The notes under the pieces: model-generated
The model's database searches: none
The model's input: only the letters and a program-made list of their open reading frames with translations
What the model was told of the DNA's origin: nothing
Translations under genes and position numbers: made by a program
In this document: piece by piece, positions 50,203 through 58,718 of the stretch
Position numbering within the stretch: position 1 is the first letter of the stretch
Layout of the letters: every line of letters starts with the position of its first letter
Origin: an uncultured Bacteroidales bacterium
GTDB taxonomy: Bacteria > Bacteroidota > Bacteroidia > Bacteroidales > UBA932
Length of the DNA stretch: 64,000 nucleotides
Assembly: GCA_934725575.1 (NCBI GenBank)
Contig: CAKVCK010000008.1
Location: 1 to 64,000 of the forward strand
Direction of reading: 5' to 3'

Positions 50203-51018
50203 TCAATCAATCCACTCTATCTCATTCGTCAATTCACGATTTCCACCGGATCTCAAATCAGGGGTATTTATACGAATGTCACAATCAACCACATAAACAT
50301 TGCCACTAACGGATTTGATTACATTCTCGTCGTGCAGGTCACTAAGATAAATGTCTTTTGTGGCATAGGTCCAGTTATTCTGGTTAATTAATGAAAAACC
50401 TAAATTGCCAGCATAAGCGGAAATCTCTTTGTCTGACATTCTACTGCCTTGAATGAAAGGCTGTTCGACAACAATTTTGAATGAGCCTTCATCATCTCGG
50501 CCAAAACCAATGACGGACATTCTTGTTTGAGGGAAGTAAGCGTTGTGAAGGGACACACGATCTAAAGCTAAAACCGGCTGGACAAAATAGTCCAAACCGA
50601 TAGTCTTTACAACCGAAACACCATTGTCATAAACTTGAGCCTCGCCTCCCTCCGCAATGCGATCACCAAGGACTTTTACAATGGTATCATCAACATTGTC
50701 TATCCAACAAGAGGTTTTTCGTGCCCAATTCTCTATCCGTTCAGCTTGCGTCTTTCCGCATTGTTGTTCTCTTTGGAAACTGTCTGAAGGCGCAGAGAAT
50801 TGATCTGTGTTAACTTCTGCTCCCGCGAGTATGGATGCAATGACATTATTTGCACCTCCCTCAATGCAGCCATACTGCTCTGACGGTGAAAATCGTTTGT
50901 AAACAAGTCTCCCTGAAATGAATTGTTCCGCATACTCTTCCAGTTTTGAAAGACCTTCGACGGAAAAGCCGCAATCAATTATATTACGGACAGACTGCCA
51001 AAAATCTTTGTTTGTCAT
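50203..51018 (-). CDS. Polyvalent-protein kinase-like domain protein
   Basis: 271 aa from ATG 51018 (MTNKDFW). The central part has a kinase-like glycine/lysine start (RIAEGGEAQVYDNGVSVVKTIG), then FKIVVEQPFIQG, and a catalytic-loop-like DLHDENVIKSVSGNVYVVDCDIR. This order fits the Ser/Thr/Tyr kinase domain seen in polyvalent proteins of Bacteroidetes phages and conjugative elements, here as a free-standing protein. I see no GAATAT motif in it, unlike most chromosomal genes in this window, which points to acquisition. It is bracketed by two copies of a long hairpin. Kinase activity is unproven; a defence or conflict role is only inferred. Confidence 0.65.
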   Translation of the reverse strand: MTNKDFWQSVRNIIDCGFSVEGLSKLEEYAEQFISGRLVYKRFSPSEQYGCIEGGANNVIASILAGAEVNTDQFSAPSDSFQREQQCGKTQAERIENWARKTSCWIDNVDDTIVKVLGDRIAEGGEAQVYDNGVSVVKTIGLDYFVQPVLALDRVSLHNAYFPQTRMSVIGFGRDDEGSFKIVVEQPFIQGSRMSDKEISAYAGNLGFSLINQNNWTYATKDIYLSDLHDENVIKSVSGNVYVVDCDIRINTPDLRSGGNRELTNEIEWID

Positions 51019-51078
51019 AATAAAATTGTTTCTACGCAAAAATACTGAATAATCATCACAAATACAAACGGTTATTCA

Positions 51079-51156
51079 GTGCAGGCGACAGTGAAATAAA
51101 GGCAAAAGTCAAATTTTGCACGGTGGACCAAAATTTGACTTTTGATTTTTTCGCTG
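51079..51156. repeat. Long hairpin element, copy B
   Basis: The same 16-nt arms as copy A (51103-51118 and 51129-51144) lie around CACGGTGGAC, with outer GGCGACAGTGAAAT and ATTTTTTCGCTG. Flanking GTGCAGGCGACAG and GGCAAAAGTC are shared with copy A in direct orientation, about 995 bp apart. The loop and a few outer bases differ, so the copies are not an assembly artefact. Confidence 0.85.
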
Positions 51157-51331
51157 CCAATAGCCGACATTGATGTGCTCTTGACTGACCATCAAAACAC
51201 ATCGTTATTCAGAATGGGTTATAAATCAATCTTTTAAGTCATTGTCTTTAGTTGTATTGAGCCAAAGACAACAGAATATCTCTCTGTTTACCAATCATTT
51301 ATAAATCACGAATCAAACCGCATCTTATAGA

Positions 51332-51847
51332 TCACGGATCAAGCCGCATTACCTTCACGGGGCGTTCATCGCCACGGTAGAGGTGGCTGCACCAGTTGAT
51401 CTTGCCGGAGTCCTGGAAGCCACATTTCTCCATAACTCGGCCGGATGCGGAGTTGTCGATGAAATAATCACACCAGAGAGTATGGAAGCCTTTCACTTTG
51501 AAGCAGTAGTCTATCATCAGGCGAAGGGCTTCCGTGCATATTCCTTTGTTCCAGTATGGTTTAGCCACCCAGTAGCCGATTTCGGCGTCATCCGCTCCGA
51601 TGCCGATATTGCTCTCGTCGCTCGGATAATATCCAATGCAACCGATCGCCTCGCCGGTTTCATTCAGCTCAATCGCCCAAGTGTGGTCATTTGTGAATAT
51701 ATTCCTGATCACCTCAAGGCTTTCCTCCACGCTCTTATGCACCGGCCATCCCGCACGCGGCCCGACATCTGGATCGGAAGCATATTTGAACAACGCCTCG
51801 GCATCGCTTTCTCTCCAAGGCCGCAGTGTTATCCTGTCTGTCTTCAT
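51332..51847 (-). CDS. GNAT-family N-acetyltransferase (RimJ/RimL type)
   Basis: 171 aa. MKTDRITLRPWRESDAEALFKYASDPDVGPRAGWPVH is the typical start of RimJ/RimL-like acetyltransferases. Acetyl-CoA binding spans NETGEAIGCIGYY to IGYWVAKPYWNKGICTEALRLMIDYC, and ASGRVMEKCGFQ closes the fold. The substrate is unknown (protein N-terminus, antibiotic or metabolite). It follows the CoA-transferase gene by 2 nt, so it is probably the last gene of the ior operon. Confidence 0.87.
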   Translation of the reverse strand: MKTDRITLRPWRESDAEALFKYASDPDVGPRAGWPVHKSVEESLEVIRNIFTNDHTWAIELNETGEAIGCIGYYPSDESNIGIGADDAEIGYWVAKPYWNKGICTEALRLMIDYCFKVKGFHTLWCDYFIDNSASGRVMEKCGFQDSGKINWCSHLYRGDERPVKVMRLDP

Positions 51848-51849
51848 AA

Positions 51850-53142
51850 CTACTTCAAACGCAGGAAGGAGTAGCCGAAACGTTCGCAGGCGGCGCGCTC
51901 AAGGTCTTCACGGTCGTCCGGATGGGCGATGGAGATGAGGGCCTTGGCTCGCTGCGCAAGGTTCTTGTTGCGGAGATATACACAACCATATTCAGTGACA
52001 ACGTACTGGGTCTGGAAACGGGTTGTGACCACTCCGGCTCCGGGAGCGAGGTGGGCAACGATCTTGCCTCGGCCTTTGGCGGTACGGGACGGCAGGGCGA
52101 TGAATGTCTTGCCGCCTTCCGAGAGGGCCGCGCCGTACATAAAATCGTGCTGACCACCGACGCTGGAGAAGATCATATCACCGATGCTGTCAGCGCAGAT
52201 CTGGCCAGTCAGGTCCACCTCAATGGCGGAATTGATTGCCATAGCGTTCGGGTTCTGGCGGATGCGCTGCGGATCGTTCGTCCAGCTCACATCGTAGAAC
52301 ATCGCGTCCTTGTTGTGGTCAAGGTACTCGTACATATGGCGGGAACCAAGTGCCAGACAGGCAACGCTGCGGCCTGGCTCAACCTTCTTCAACGAATTGT
52401 CAATCACGCCCATCTGCATCAGACGGAAAACGCCATCGGTCATCGCCTCGGTGTGAAGGCCAAGATGTTTGTGGTCTTTCAAGCCGTTCAGAATCGCGTT
52501 CGGAATGCCGCCGACACCGATTTGAAGGGTGGCGCCGTCAGGGATCTCGGCGGCGATGTACGATCCTATGGCCGACTCGATCTCGGTCGGAGGACCGAAC
52601 TGCATATCCACAGGAGGGTCATCGCACTCGATGGCGGCCGTGATCTGAGACTCGTGAATCATAGCCGTGCCGTAAAGGTACGGAATGCTCTTGTTCACCT
52701 GGGCGATCACAATTTTGGCGGCCTCGACGGCCGGCTGGGCCAGGTCAGCGGAGATGTTGTAGCTGCAATAGCCGTTCTCATCCGGAAGAGAGCAGTTGAT
52801 GCACGCCACATCGATCGGAATCTCGTGACGGCGGATCAATGACGGAAGCTCACCCAAGAATCCTGGAATGAGGCTTCCATAGCCCTCGGCGACATACTGA
52901 CGCTGGTCGGCGCACAGGAACAGGCTGTTCACAAAGAACGAGTCCTTGTACTCCGGCTTGCAGAACGGAGCCGGACCTTTCGTGATGTTGAAACCAGAGA
53001 CGATGCTCACTCCTCGGAGCTCATCAGCACGGCGGGCCAATGCCTCCTGGATTATCACAGGCACGGCGGTGCTTCCCTGAAAGAATACCCAGTCTCCTGA
53101 CTTTACGAGTTTTACGGCCTCGTCGGCACTAACATATTTCAT
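51850..53142 (-). CDS. Acetyl-CoA hydrolase/CoA-transferase family protein (4-hydroxybutyrate CoA-transferase-like)
   Basis: 430 aa. Family I CoA-transferase features: GSTAVPVIIQEALARRADEL, GATLQIGVGGIPNAIL, the catalytic-Glu motif GLHTEAMTDG, and a C-terminal YVVTEYGCVYLRNKNLAQRAKALISIAHPDDREDLERAA. It would swap CoA between acyl groups, usually with acetate. Placed after iorAB and an aminotransferase, it can be read as releasing the arylacetyl group from CoA while conserving the thioester as acetyl-CoA (inferred). Confidence 0.87.
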   Translation of the reverse strand: MKYVSADEAVKLVKSGDWVFFQGSTAVPVIIQEALARRADELRGVSIVSGFNITKGPAPFCKPEYKDSFFVNSLFLCADQRQYVAEGYGSLIPGFLGELPSLIRRHEIPIDVACINCSLPDENGYCSYNISADLAQPAVEAAKIVIAQVNKSIPYLYGTAMIHESQITAAIECDDPPVDMQFGPPTEIESAIGSYIAAEIPDGATLQIGVGGIPNAILNGLKDHKHLGLHTEAMTDGVFRLMQMGVIDNSLKKVEPGRSVACLALGSRHMYEYLDHNKDAMFYDVSWTNDPQRIRQNPNAMAINSAIEVDLTGQICADSIGDMIFSSVGGQHDFMYGAALSEGGKTFIALPSRTAKGRGKIVAHLAPGAGVVTTRFQTQYVVTEYGCVYLRNKNLAQRAKALISIAHPDDREDLERAACERFGYSFLRLK

Positions 53143-53162
53143 AAATAATATTCTCTAAATAA

Positions 53163-54479
53163 TTAATCACCAGACTCATAAAGTCCAACAAAGAGTCCAA
53201 GACGCTCATCCAGCGCGCGGAAATCCTCCTCGGAATTCAGCATAGAGACACAGACCCTTATGCCCTCCCGGGTGCTTCTCGTGGCAACCATAGTGATGGC
53301 GCAGATTCCGCACCGAAGCAGATTCAGCAGCAACTGGCTGCCGGTCAAGCCGTCATAGCCGATCGTGAAGAAGAAACCATCGCTCACATCCTCGTCCAGA
53401 TCCTTGTCATACACGATATGGAATCCGTGACGCAGGAATACCTCCTTTGCCTTTCCGGCCCTGCGGCCATATTCACGCATCTCTCCGACGAAGTCATATT
53501 CACCGTCCGCCGCCGCTTTAAGCATCGCCGCGAAAGCGAACTGCGCTGAGTGAGAGCAGCTTGATGAATTGACATAGAGGTAGGTAAGGGAGAAGTTGTC
53601 TCCGAAACGGCCGAGACCATAACGTTCGCGGAGCGCGGGATATTCCCGATTATAGAGTTTGTCGGAGATGGCGACCATCGCGATGCGCTCCCCAGCGTAA
53701 CTGAATATCTTCGAGGCGGAGATCATCAGCACGCAGTTGTCGGTGTAGCGGGCGACTGTCGGTTGATATGGCGGCTGGAACGGCACGGAACGGTTCTTCC
53801 TGAAGTCCATACAAAGGTATGCCATATCCTCCAGAGCGACCACGTCATACTTGGTGCAAAGCTCACCAAGACTCTTCAACTCATCCTCGGTCAGGCAGAC
53901 CCAGGACGGATTGTTAGGGTTTGAATATACAATAGCGGCGACCCGTCCGTCACCGAACACCTCCTCGATCTTCTCACGGAACTTCTCTCCACGGAAATCA
54001 TAGAGGTCGAACATCCGGGTCTTGAATCCAAGCACCTTTGCCTGAACGTAATGCGACGGGAAACCAGGATTGAGATAGACAACCGTGTCTTTTGACGGGT
54101 TCATCTGGATGCACTCCAGCAGAAGGTTGTAGCAACCTTGCATCGAGCCGACTGTCGGCACGATTCCCTCCGGGGATATGTCCACGCCGACAAAGGCCTT
54201 GATGAAGCGTGAGCCGTTCTCCTTCAGCTCAGGGATTCCGCAGGCGGGAGGATAGACCGAAGCCTCTCCGGAATCCAACGCCTTTTTCTGAGCATCGATT
54301 CCTATCTGGCAAGCGTTCAGGCCGGGAATACCGAACTCCAAATGCACGAACTTCTCCCCGGACAGCTTCTCCAGTTCGTGGGAGACGTTGACACACTGGC
54401 GGATAGTGGTCCGCCCGATGTCCGCTATGTCAAGCCTTCGCAGGACTTCGTCTATGGATTGTCTGGAGACCGGTTTCAT
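53163..54479 (-). CDS. PLP-dependent aminotransferase, class I/II
   Basis: 438 aa. PLP-fold motifs: VGSMQGCYNLLLECI, SNPNNPSWVCLTEDEL (Asn contacting the cofactor), VALEDMAYLCMDF, and the lysine in ISASKIFSYAGERI. Its substrate group is not readable. Its start overlaps the iorB stop by 4 nt (ATGA), so it is coupled to indolepyruvate oxidoreductase and most simply provides aryl-pyruvates from aromatic amino acids. About 20 nt separate it from the CoA-transferase gene. Confidence 0.87.
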   Translation of the reverse strand: MKPVSRQSIDEVLRRLDIADIGRTTIRQCVNVSHELEKLSGEKFVHLEFGIPGLNACQIGIDAQKKALDSGEASVYPPACGIPELKENGSRFIKAFVGVDISPEGIVPTVGSMQGCYNLLLECIQMNPSKDTVVYLNPGFPSHYVQAKVLGFKTRMFDLYDFRGEKFREKIEEVFGDGRVAAIVYSNPNNPSWVCLTEDELKSLGELCTKYDVVALEDMAYLCMDFRKNRSVPFQPPYQPTVARYTDNCVLMISASKIFSYAGERIAMVAISDKLYNREYPALRERYGLGRFGDNFSLTYLYVNSSSCSHSAQFAFAAMLKAAADGEYDFVGEMREYGRRAGKAKEVFLRHGFHIVYDKDLDEDVSDGFFFTIGYDGLTGSQLLLNLLRCGICAITMVATRSTREGIRVCVSMLNSEEDFRALDERLGLFVGLYESGD

Positions 54480-55066
54480 TTCGAGAAGTTTTTGGAGACC
54501 TCCAGGCCGGCGTTGAAGGCAGCTATGTTCATTTCGACTATCTTCTCGCCCTTGCGGGAGAACACGTTGGCGATCCCTTCACGAAGTTTCTCCGGCTCAA
54601 GGATCTCCAGAACAGCGGCGGAAGCGCCCAACAGAACCATATTCGCGCTGCGTGGCGATCCTGTCTTTTTTGCGATCTCATCGCAGTCCAATGTTATGAC
54701 ATTACCGATTTTCTGAAGTTCGGCGGTGATCTCCTCGACAGGAGGGTAATTCGGAATATTCACAAACGGGGTTGAGTTCGACACAATCCAACCACCCTTT
54801 GAGAGCCAAGGCAGGTAACGGAGAGCCTCCATCGGCTCCAGCGAGAGTATGAGGTCGCACTCCCCTTTCGGAATCAGGTCGCTCCAGATCCGCTCGGTGC
54901 TGATGCGGAGGTTGCTCTGCACATCACCGCCTCTCTGGCTCATTCCGTGCACCTCGGCCTGTTTCAGATGAAGGTCCTGGTCAAGCGCCGCCCAACCGAT
55001 CACGGTGGCTATTGAAAGGATTCCCTGTCCACCGACTCCTGATAGTATGATGTCTTTCTTTGCCAT
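54476..55066 (-). CDS. iorB: Indolepyruvate:ferredoxin oxidoreductase, beta subunit
   Basis: 196 aa from ATG 55066. MAKKDIILSGVGGQGILSIATVIG is the gamma-type domain of 2-oxoacid:ferredoxin oxidoreductases, with QAEVHGMSQRGGDVQSNLRIS typical of IorB. With IorA it decarboxylates aryl-pyruvates to aryl-acetyl-CoA and reduces ferredoxin. An upstream extension to 55126 lies within iorA and is rejected. Four nt separate it from the iorA stop. Confidence 0.92.
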   Translation of the reverse strand: MAKKDIILSGVGGQGILSIATVIGWAALDQDLHLKQAEVHGMSQRGGDVQSNLRISTERIWSDLIPKGECDLILSLEPMEALRYLPWLSKGGWIVSNSTPFVNIPNYPPVEEITAELQKIGNVITLDCDEIAKKTGSPRSANMVLLGASAAVLEILEPEKLREGIANVFSRKGEKIVEMNIAAFNAGLEVSKNFSK

Positions 55067-55070
55067 AATA

Positions 55071-56699
55071 TTAAGCTTTTTTGTTAGCGGCCGCCGCGTG
55101 GCGTTTCGCAGTCTGAATGCATTCACGGCGACAGATGATGACTGACACGCCGCTGTAGTTGAGTTCCTCGTCGATCACCTTCTCCATATCCGGATAGTTC
55201 TTAGGAAGAGGGATGATTGTCCTGATGTGCTCAGGCTCGACTCCAAGTCCCTTGCAGATCTCCTCCAGCCTTCCTGTTCCTGCGGAATCCTGGCCACCTG
55301 TCATTCCGGTCGTCAGGTTATCCGAGATGCAGATCGTGACGCTTGCCCCGGCGTTGACGCAGTCCAGAAGGCCGGTCATTCCACTGTGGGTGAACGTGGA
55401 GTCTCCGATCACCGCCACAGCCGGCCATACACCTGAATTGGCGGCTCCGAGAGCCATCGTAATGGAAGCGCCCATCTCAACGCAGGTCTGGAACGAGTTG
55501 AAAGGAGGCATATACCCAAGAGTGTAGCAACCTATGTCGCTGAACACACGGGCGGTAGGGGCATATTCCTTAAGCACCACATTAAGCGCTGTGTAGAAAT
55601 CCCTGTGCCCGCATCCCTGGCAAAGCGCCGGCGGACGCGGAACAGCGACCTCTGATTTTGAATATGTCTCCATCGGCGGCAGGCCAAGGGCGACGCGCAC
55701 GCAGTCAGGCGTGAGCTCACCGGTCCTTGGAAGAGTGCCGTCAAGGCGGCCAAGGATCTTCGTCCACCTTCTGTCCTCCGGATCGTAAAGGATTCCGCGC
55801 AGCCTTTCCTCGATGAGAGGCTGTCCCTCCTCAAGCACAAGGATGGCGTCACACGTGGCCGCCATCTCCCTTGCCAAAGCCTTAGGGAACGGATAGCGGG
55901 TCACCTTCAAAGTCGGATAAGGACATCCGTCAGGGAAACTCTCCATCAGATAGTTCCAGGCGATTCCGCAGGCGATGATTCCCATCCTGTGGTTGTGCCC
56001 TTCTACATAACTGTTGTCCGAAGAGACCACGGAATCGTTCTCGAATGACAGCACATCGTCGGCCAACTGCCTGATACGCTTCCTTGCGTTGACCGGCAGG
56101 GTAACCCAGTTCTTCTCGTGAAGCTCGTCAGGGAAATGTACCTCGTTCTCACGGCGGATCTCGCCAGCCTCAACCACAGCCCTGGAATGCGCCATACGGG
56201 TTGTCAGCCGCATAAGCACAGGAATATGATTGGCCTCGGAATAGTCAAACGCCTCGCGGACCATATCGTACGCCTCCTGCTGGTTCGACGGCTCGAAACA
56301 AGGCATCATAGCGAAATCGGCGTAGAACCTTGAATCCTGCTCATTCTGAGAGGAATGCTGCGACGGGTCATCGCAAGCCACGACCACCAGACCGCCATTC
56401 GCCCCGGTCACAGCCGAGTTGACAAACGCGTCAGCGCAGACGTTCATCCCGACGTGCTTCATACAGACAAGCGCGCGTTTTCCTGAATATGACACACCGA
56501 GCGCGGCCTCCATCGCCGTCTTCTCGTTGGAGGACCAGTCACAGTGGATTCCGCGTTCCTTGGTGAGCGGGTGCGACTGTATGTATTCCGTTATTTCAGT
56601 CGAAGGCGTGCCAGGATAGGCGTACACACCGGACAGTCCGGCGTGCAGGGCTCCCAGGGCCAAAGCCTCATCACCTAAAAGAAGTTTCTTTTCCGACAT
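55071..56699 (-). CDS. iorA: Indolepyruvate:ferredoxin oxidoreductase, alpha subunit (no C-terminal ferredoxin domain)
   Basis: 542 aa. Pyrimidine-binding domain (LLLGDEALALGALHAGLSGVYAYPGTPSTEI; GLVVVACDDPSQHSSQNEQDSR) and TPP-binding domain (RPPALCQGCGHRDFYTALN; VIGDSTFTHSGMTGLLDCVNAGASVTICISDN). Archaeal IorA proteins carry two [4Fe-4S] clusters in a C-terminal ferredoxin domain. Here the chain stops shortly after VIICRRECIQTAKRH with no CxxCxxC motif, so electrons must leave by a separate ferredoxin. First gene of the operon, divergent from rfbD. Confidence 0.92.
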   Translation of the reverse strand: MSEKKLLLGDEALALGALHAGLSGVYAYPGTPSTEITEYIQSHPLTKERGIHCDWSSNEKTAMEAALGVSYSGKRALVCMKHVGMNVCADAFVNSAVTGANGGLVVVACDDPSQHSSQNEQDSRFYADFAMMPCFEPSNQQEAYDMVREAFDYSEANHIPVLMRLTTRMAHSRAVVEAGEIRRENEVHFPDELHEKNWVTLPVNARKRIRQLADDVLSFENDSVVSSDNSYVEGHNHRMGIIACGIAWNYLMESFPDGCPYPTLKVTRYPFPKALAREMAATCDAILVLEEGQPLIEERLRGILYDPEDRRWTKILGRLDGTLPRTGELTPDCVRVALGLPPMETYSKSEVAVPRPPALCQGCGHRDFYTALNVVLKEYAPTARVFSDIGCYTLGYMPPFNSFQTCVEMGASITMALGAANSGVWPAVAVIGDSTFTHSGMTGLLDCVNAGASVTICISDNLTTGMTGGQDSAGTGRLEEICKGLGVEPEHIRTIIPLPKNYPDMEKVIDEELNYSGVSVIICRRECIQTAKRHAAAANKKA

Positions 56700-56887
56700 A
56701 ACTTTAGTGGTTTATTGTTTTCGTGTTATTTCGGCTACAAGTTACGAAAAATCCTAAATATTCAAAAATTTCTTTCAAATTTCAACCAAAATACACTTAT
56801 CGCAGCATAATCGTCAAATCAGACAAAACCGATTGTCTCCATACTTCCCGCCCCTCCAGGCACAACACACTCCCCGCAAAAAAATAT

Positions 56888-56918
56888 TTTGATTTGGGAA
56901 AATTTGTGAGTACTTTTG
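56888..56918 (+). promoter_or_regulatory. Promoter of the rfbDAC operon (near-leaderless)
   Basis: TTTG (56888-56891), 19-nt spacer, TACTTTTG (56911-56918): a full match to the Bacteroidetes -33/-7 promoter. ATG 56924 is 5 nt after the box, so the predicted transcript begins at or beside the start codon. Confidence 0.8.
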
Positions 56919-56923
56919 GAAAT

Positions 56924-57805
56924 ATGAATATACTTGTGACCGGAGCCAACGGGCAGCTGGGAACCGAGCTTCGAAACGTGACGGCAGGCAGCCGCGACAA
57001 CTACATATTCTCGGACGTGACTTTGCTTCCGGATGTCGAGACTCTCAGTCTTGACATCACGAACATCGATGCGCTCAGGATCGTGTGCGACTCGGAAAAG
57101 GTTGATGTCATCGTGAACTGCGCCGCCTACACCGACGTGGACAAGGCGGAGGACGACACGGCCACGGCTATGCTGCTGAACTGCACCGCGGTAGGGAATT
57201 TGGCGCGGGTGGCGGCGGAGAGGAACGCCGTGCTTATGCACATCTCAACGGACTATGTGTTCCACGGGGACAGGCCCGTGCCTTGCCGCGAGGATTGCCC
57301 GACTGATCCGACCGGAGTCTATGGCTCCACTAAACTGGCCGGGGAAAAGGAGATCGAGAAATCCGGATGCAGGAGCGTCATCATCAGGACCGCCTGGCTA
57401 TATTCACCATACGGCAGGAATTTCGTCAAGACGATGCTGCGCCTGACCGAGGAAAGGGATTCGCTCAAAGTCGTGTTCGACCAGGTTGGCACCCCTACCT
57501 ACGCCTGGGATCTCGCGTCGCTCATAGCCAAGATCATCGAGGAGAGGCTGCTGGACAATACCGGGATATACCATTTCTCCAATGAGGGAGCCATTTCCTG
57601 GTACGATTTCGCCAAGGCGGTCAGCGAGATCGGAGGGACGAGATGCGACATCCAGCCCTGCCACACGGAGGAGTTCCCGTCAAAGGTCGAAAGGCCACGT
57701 TTCTCGGTGCTGGACAAGACAAAGGTCAAGCAGACTTTCGGAATCACGATTCCGTACTGGAGGGATTCCCTCGCGGCCTGCATAGAAAGAATCAAAAAAT
57801 CCTGA
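56924..57805 (+). CDS. rfbD: dTDP-4-dehydrorhamnose reductase
   Basis: 293 aa from ATG 56924. The short-chain dehydrogenase start MNILVTGANGQLGTELR has the GxxGxxG-type NAD(P) loop. The catalytic YxxxK is YGSTKLAGEKEI, preceded by STDYVFHG, and SNEGAISWYDFAKA matches RfbD. It performs the last step to dTDP-L-rhamnose. The 5' extension of the frame to 56723 would start upstream of the promoter and is rejected. Its TGA overlaps the rfbA start. Confidence 0.93.
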   Translation: MNILVTGANGQLGTELRNVTAGSRDNYIFSDVTLLPDVETLSLDITNIDALRIVCDSEKVDVIVNCAAYTDVDKAEDDTATAMLLNCTAVGNLARVAAERNAVLMHISTDYVFHGDRPVPCREDCPTDPTGVYGSTKLAGEKEIEKSGCRSVIIRTAWLYSPYGRNFVKTMLRLTEERDSLKVVFDQVGTPTYAWDLASLIAKIIEERLLDNTGIYHFSNEGAISWYDFAKAVSEIGGTRCDIQPCHTEEFPSKVERPRFSVLDKTKVKQTFGITIPYWRDSLAACIERIKKS

Positions 57806-58686
57806 TGAATATGAAAGGAATAGTTCTGGCCGGAGGAAGCGGCACACGTCTCTACCCTATCACGAAAGGAGTCAGCAAGCAACTGCTTCCGGTCTATGAC
57901 AAGCCTATGATTTACTATCCGATCTCCGTGCTTATGACAGCCGGGATCAAGGATATACTCATAATCTCGACCCCCTCCGACCTGCCGGCGTTCCAAAGGC
58001 TGCTCGGAGACGGAAGCGATTTCGGAGTGAGCTTTGAATATGCCGTGCAGCCGTCCCCGGACGGTCTGGCTCAGGCCTTCATCATAGGAAAGGACTTCAT
58101 TGGAGACGACTGCGCCTGCCTTGTGCTGGGAGACAACATATTCCAAGGCACCGGTTTCGGAAGCCAGCTTAGAGAGGCCGTGCGTACCGCCGAGGAAAAA
58201 GGAAAGGCTACCGTGTTCGGTTATCAGGTAAGCGACCCGAGGCGCTACGGCGTGGCCGAGTTTGACGCCGACGGCAACTGCCTGAGCATCGAGGAGAAAC
58301 CGGCCGAGCCTAAGAGCAACTACGCCGTGACCGGCCTCTATTTCTACCCGAATGATGTTGTGGAAATCGCCCACAGGATAAAGCCGTCCGCCAGAGGCGA
58401 GTTGGAGATAACCACCGTGAACCAAGAGTTTCTGTCAGCCGGAAAGCTGAAGGTCCAGAGACTCGGGCGTGGTTTCGCCTGGCTGGACACGGGCACACAC
58501 GAATCCCTCGCCGAGGCCTCGACCTACATCGAAGTCATCGAGAAGCGTCAGGGGCTCAAGGTCGCCTGTCTGGAGGAGATCGCTTTCAGAAAAGGCTGGA
58601 TAACAGCCGATCGGCTTCGTGAGCTCGCAAAGCCGATGATCAAGAACCAGTACGGTCAGTATTTGGCCAGACTCGCGGAGGAATAA
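57805..58686 (+). CDS. rfbA: Glucose-1-phosphate thymidylyltransferase
   Basis: 293 aa from ATG 57805 (MNMKGIVLAGG; 57811 is the alternative). Nucleotidyl-transferase signature GIVLAGGSGTRLYPITKGVSKQLLPVYDKPMIYYP, with LVLGDNIFQG, EEKPAEPKSNYAVTGLYFY and FAWLDTGTHESL. First step of dTDP-rhamnose synthesis (glucose-1-P + dTTP). Translationally coupled to rfbD by a TGATG junction. Confidence 0.94.
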   Translation: MNMKGIVLAGGSGTRLYPITKGVSKQLLPVYDKPMIYYPISVLMTAGIKDILIISTPSDLPAFQRLLGDGSDFGVSFEYAVQPSPDGLAQAFIIGKDFIGDDCACLVLGDNIFQGTGFGSQLREAVRTAEEKGKATVFGYQVSDPRRYGVAEFDADGNCLSIEEKPAEPKSNYAVTGLYFYPNDVVEIAHRIKPSARGELEITTVNQEFLSAGKLKVQRLGRGFAWLDTGTHESLAEASTYIEVIEKRQGLKVACLEEIAFRKGWITADRLRELAKPMIKNQYGQYLARLAEE

Positions 58687-58718
58687 CCGCCTGATTGAAG
58701 TCGTTAAGAAGATACGGA

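Noticed and set aside
50092..51156. IS element with the hairpins as terminal inverted repeats
   Set aside because: The two copies are in direct, not inverted, orientation and the enclosed gene shows no transposase motif. A cassette or a pair of terminators remains possible.
56723..56923. 67-residue N-terminal extension of rfbD
   Set aside because: A consensus promoter (56888-56918) lies inside it and the Rossmann start MNILVTGANGQLG begins at 56924.
57643..57804. 54-residue extension of rfbA
   Set aside because: It lies in a shifted frame of rfbD; the nucleotidyltransferase motif starts directly at 57805/57811.
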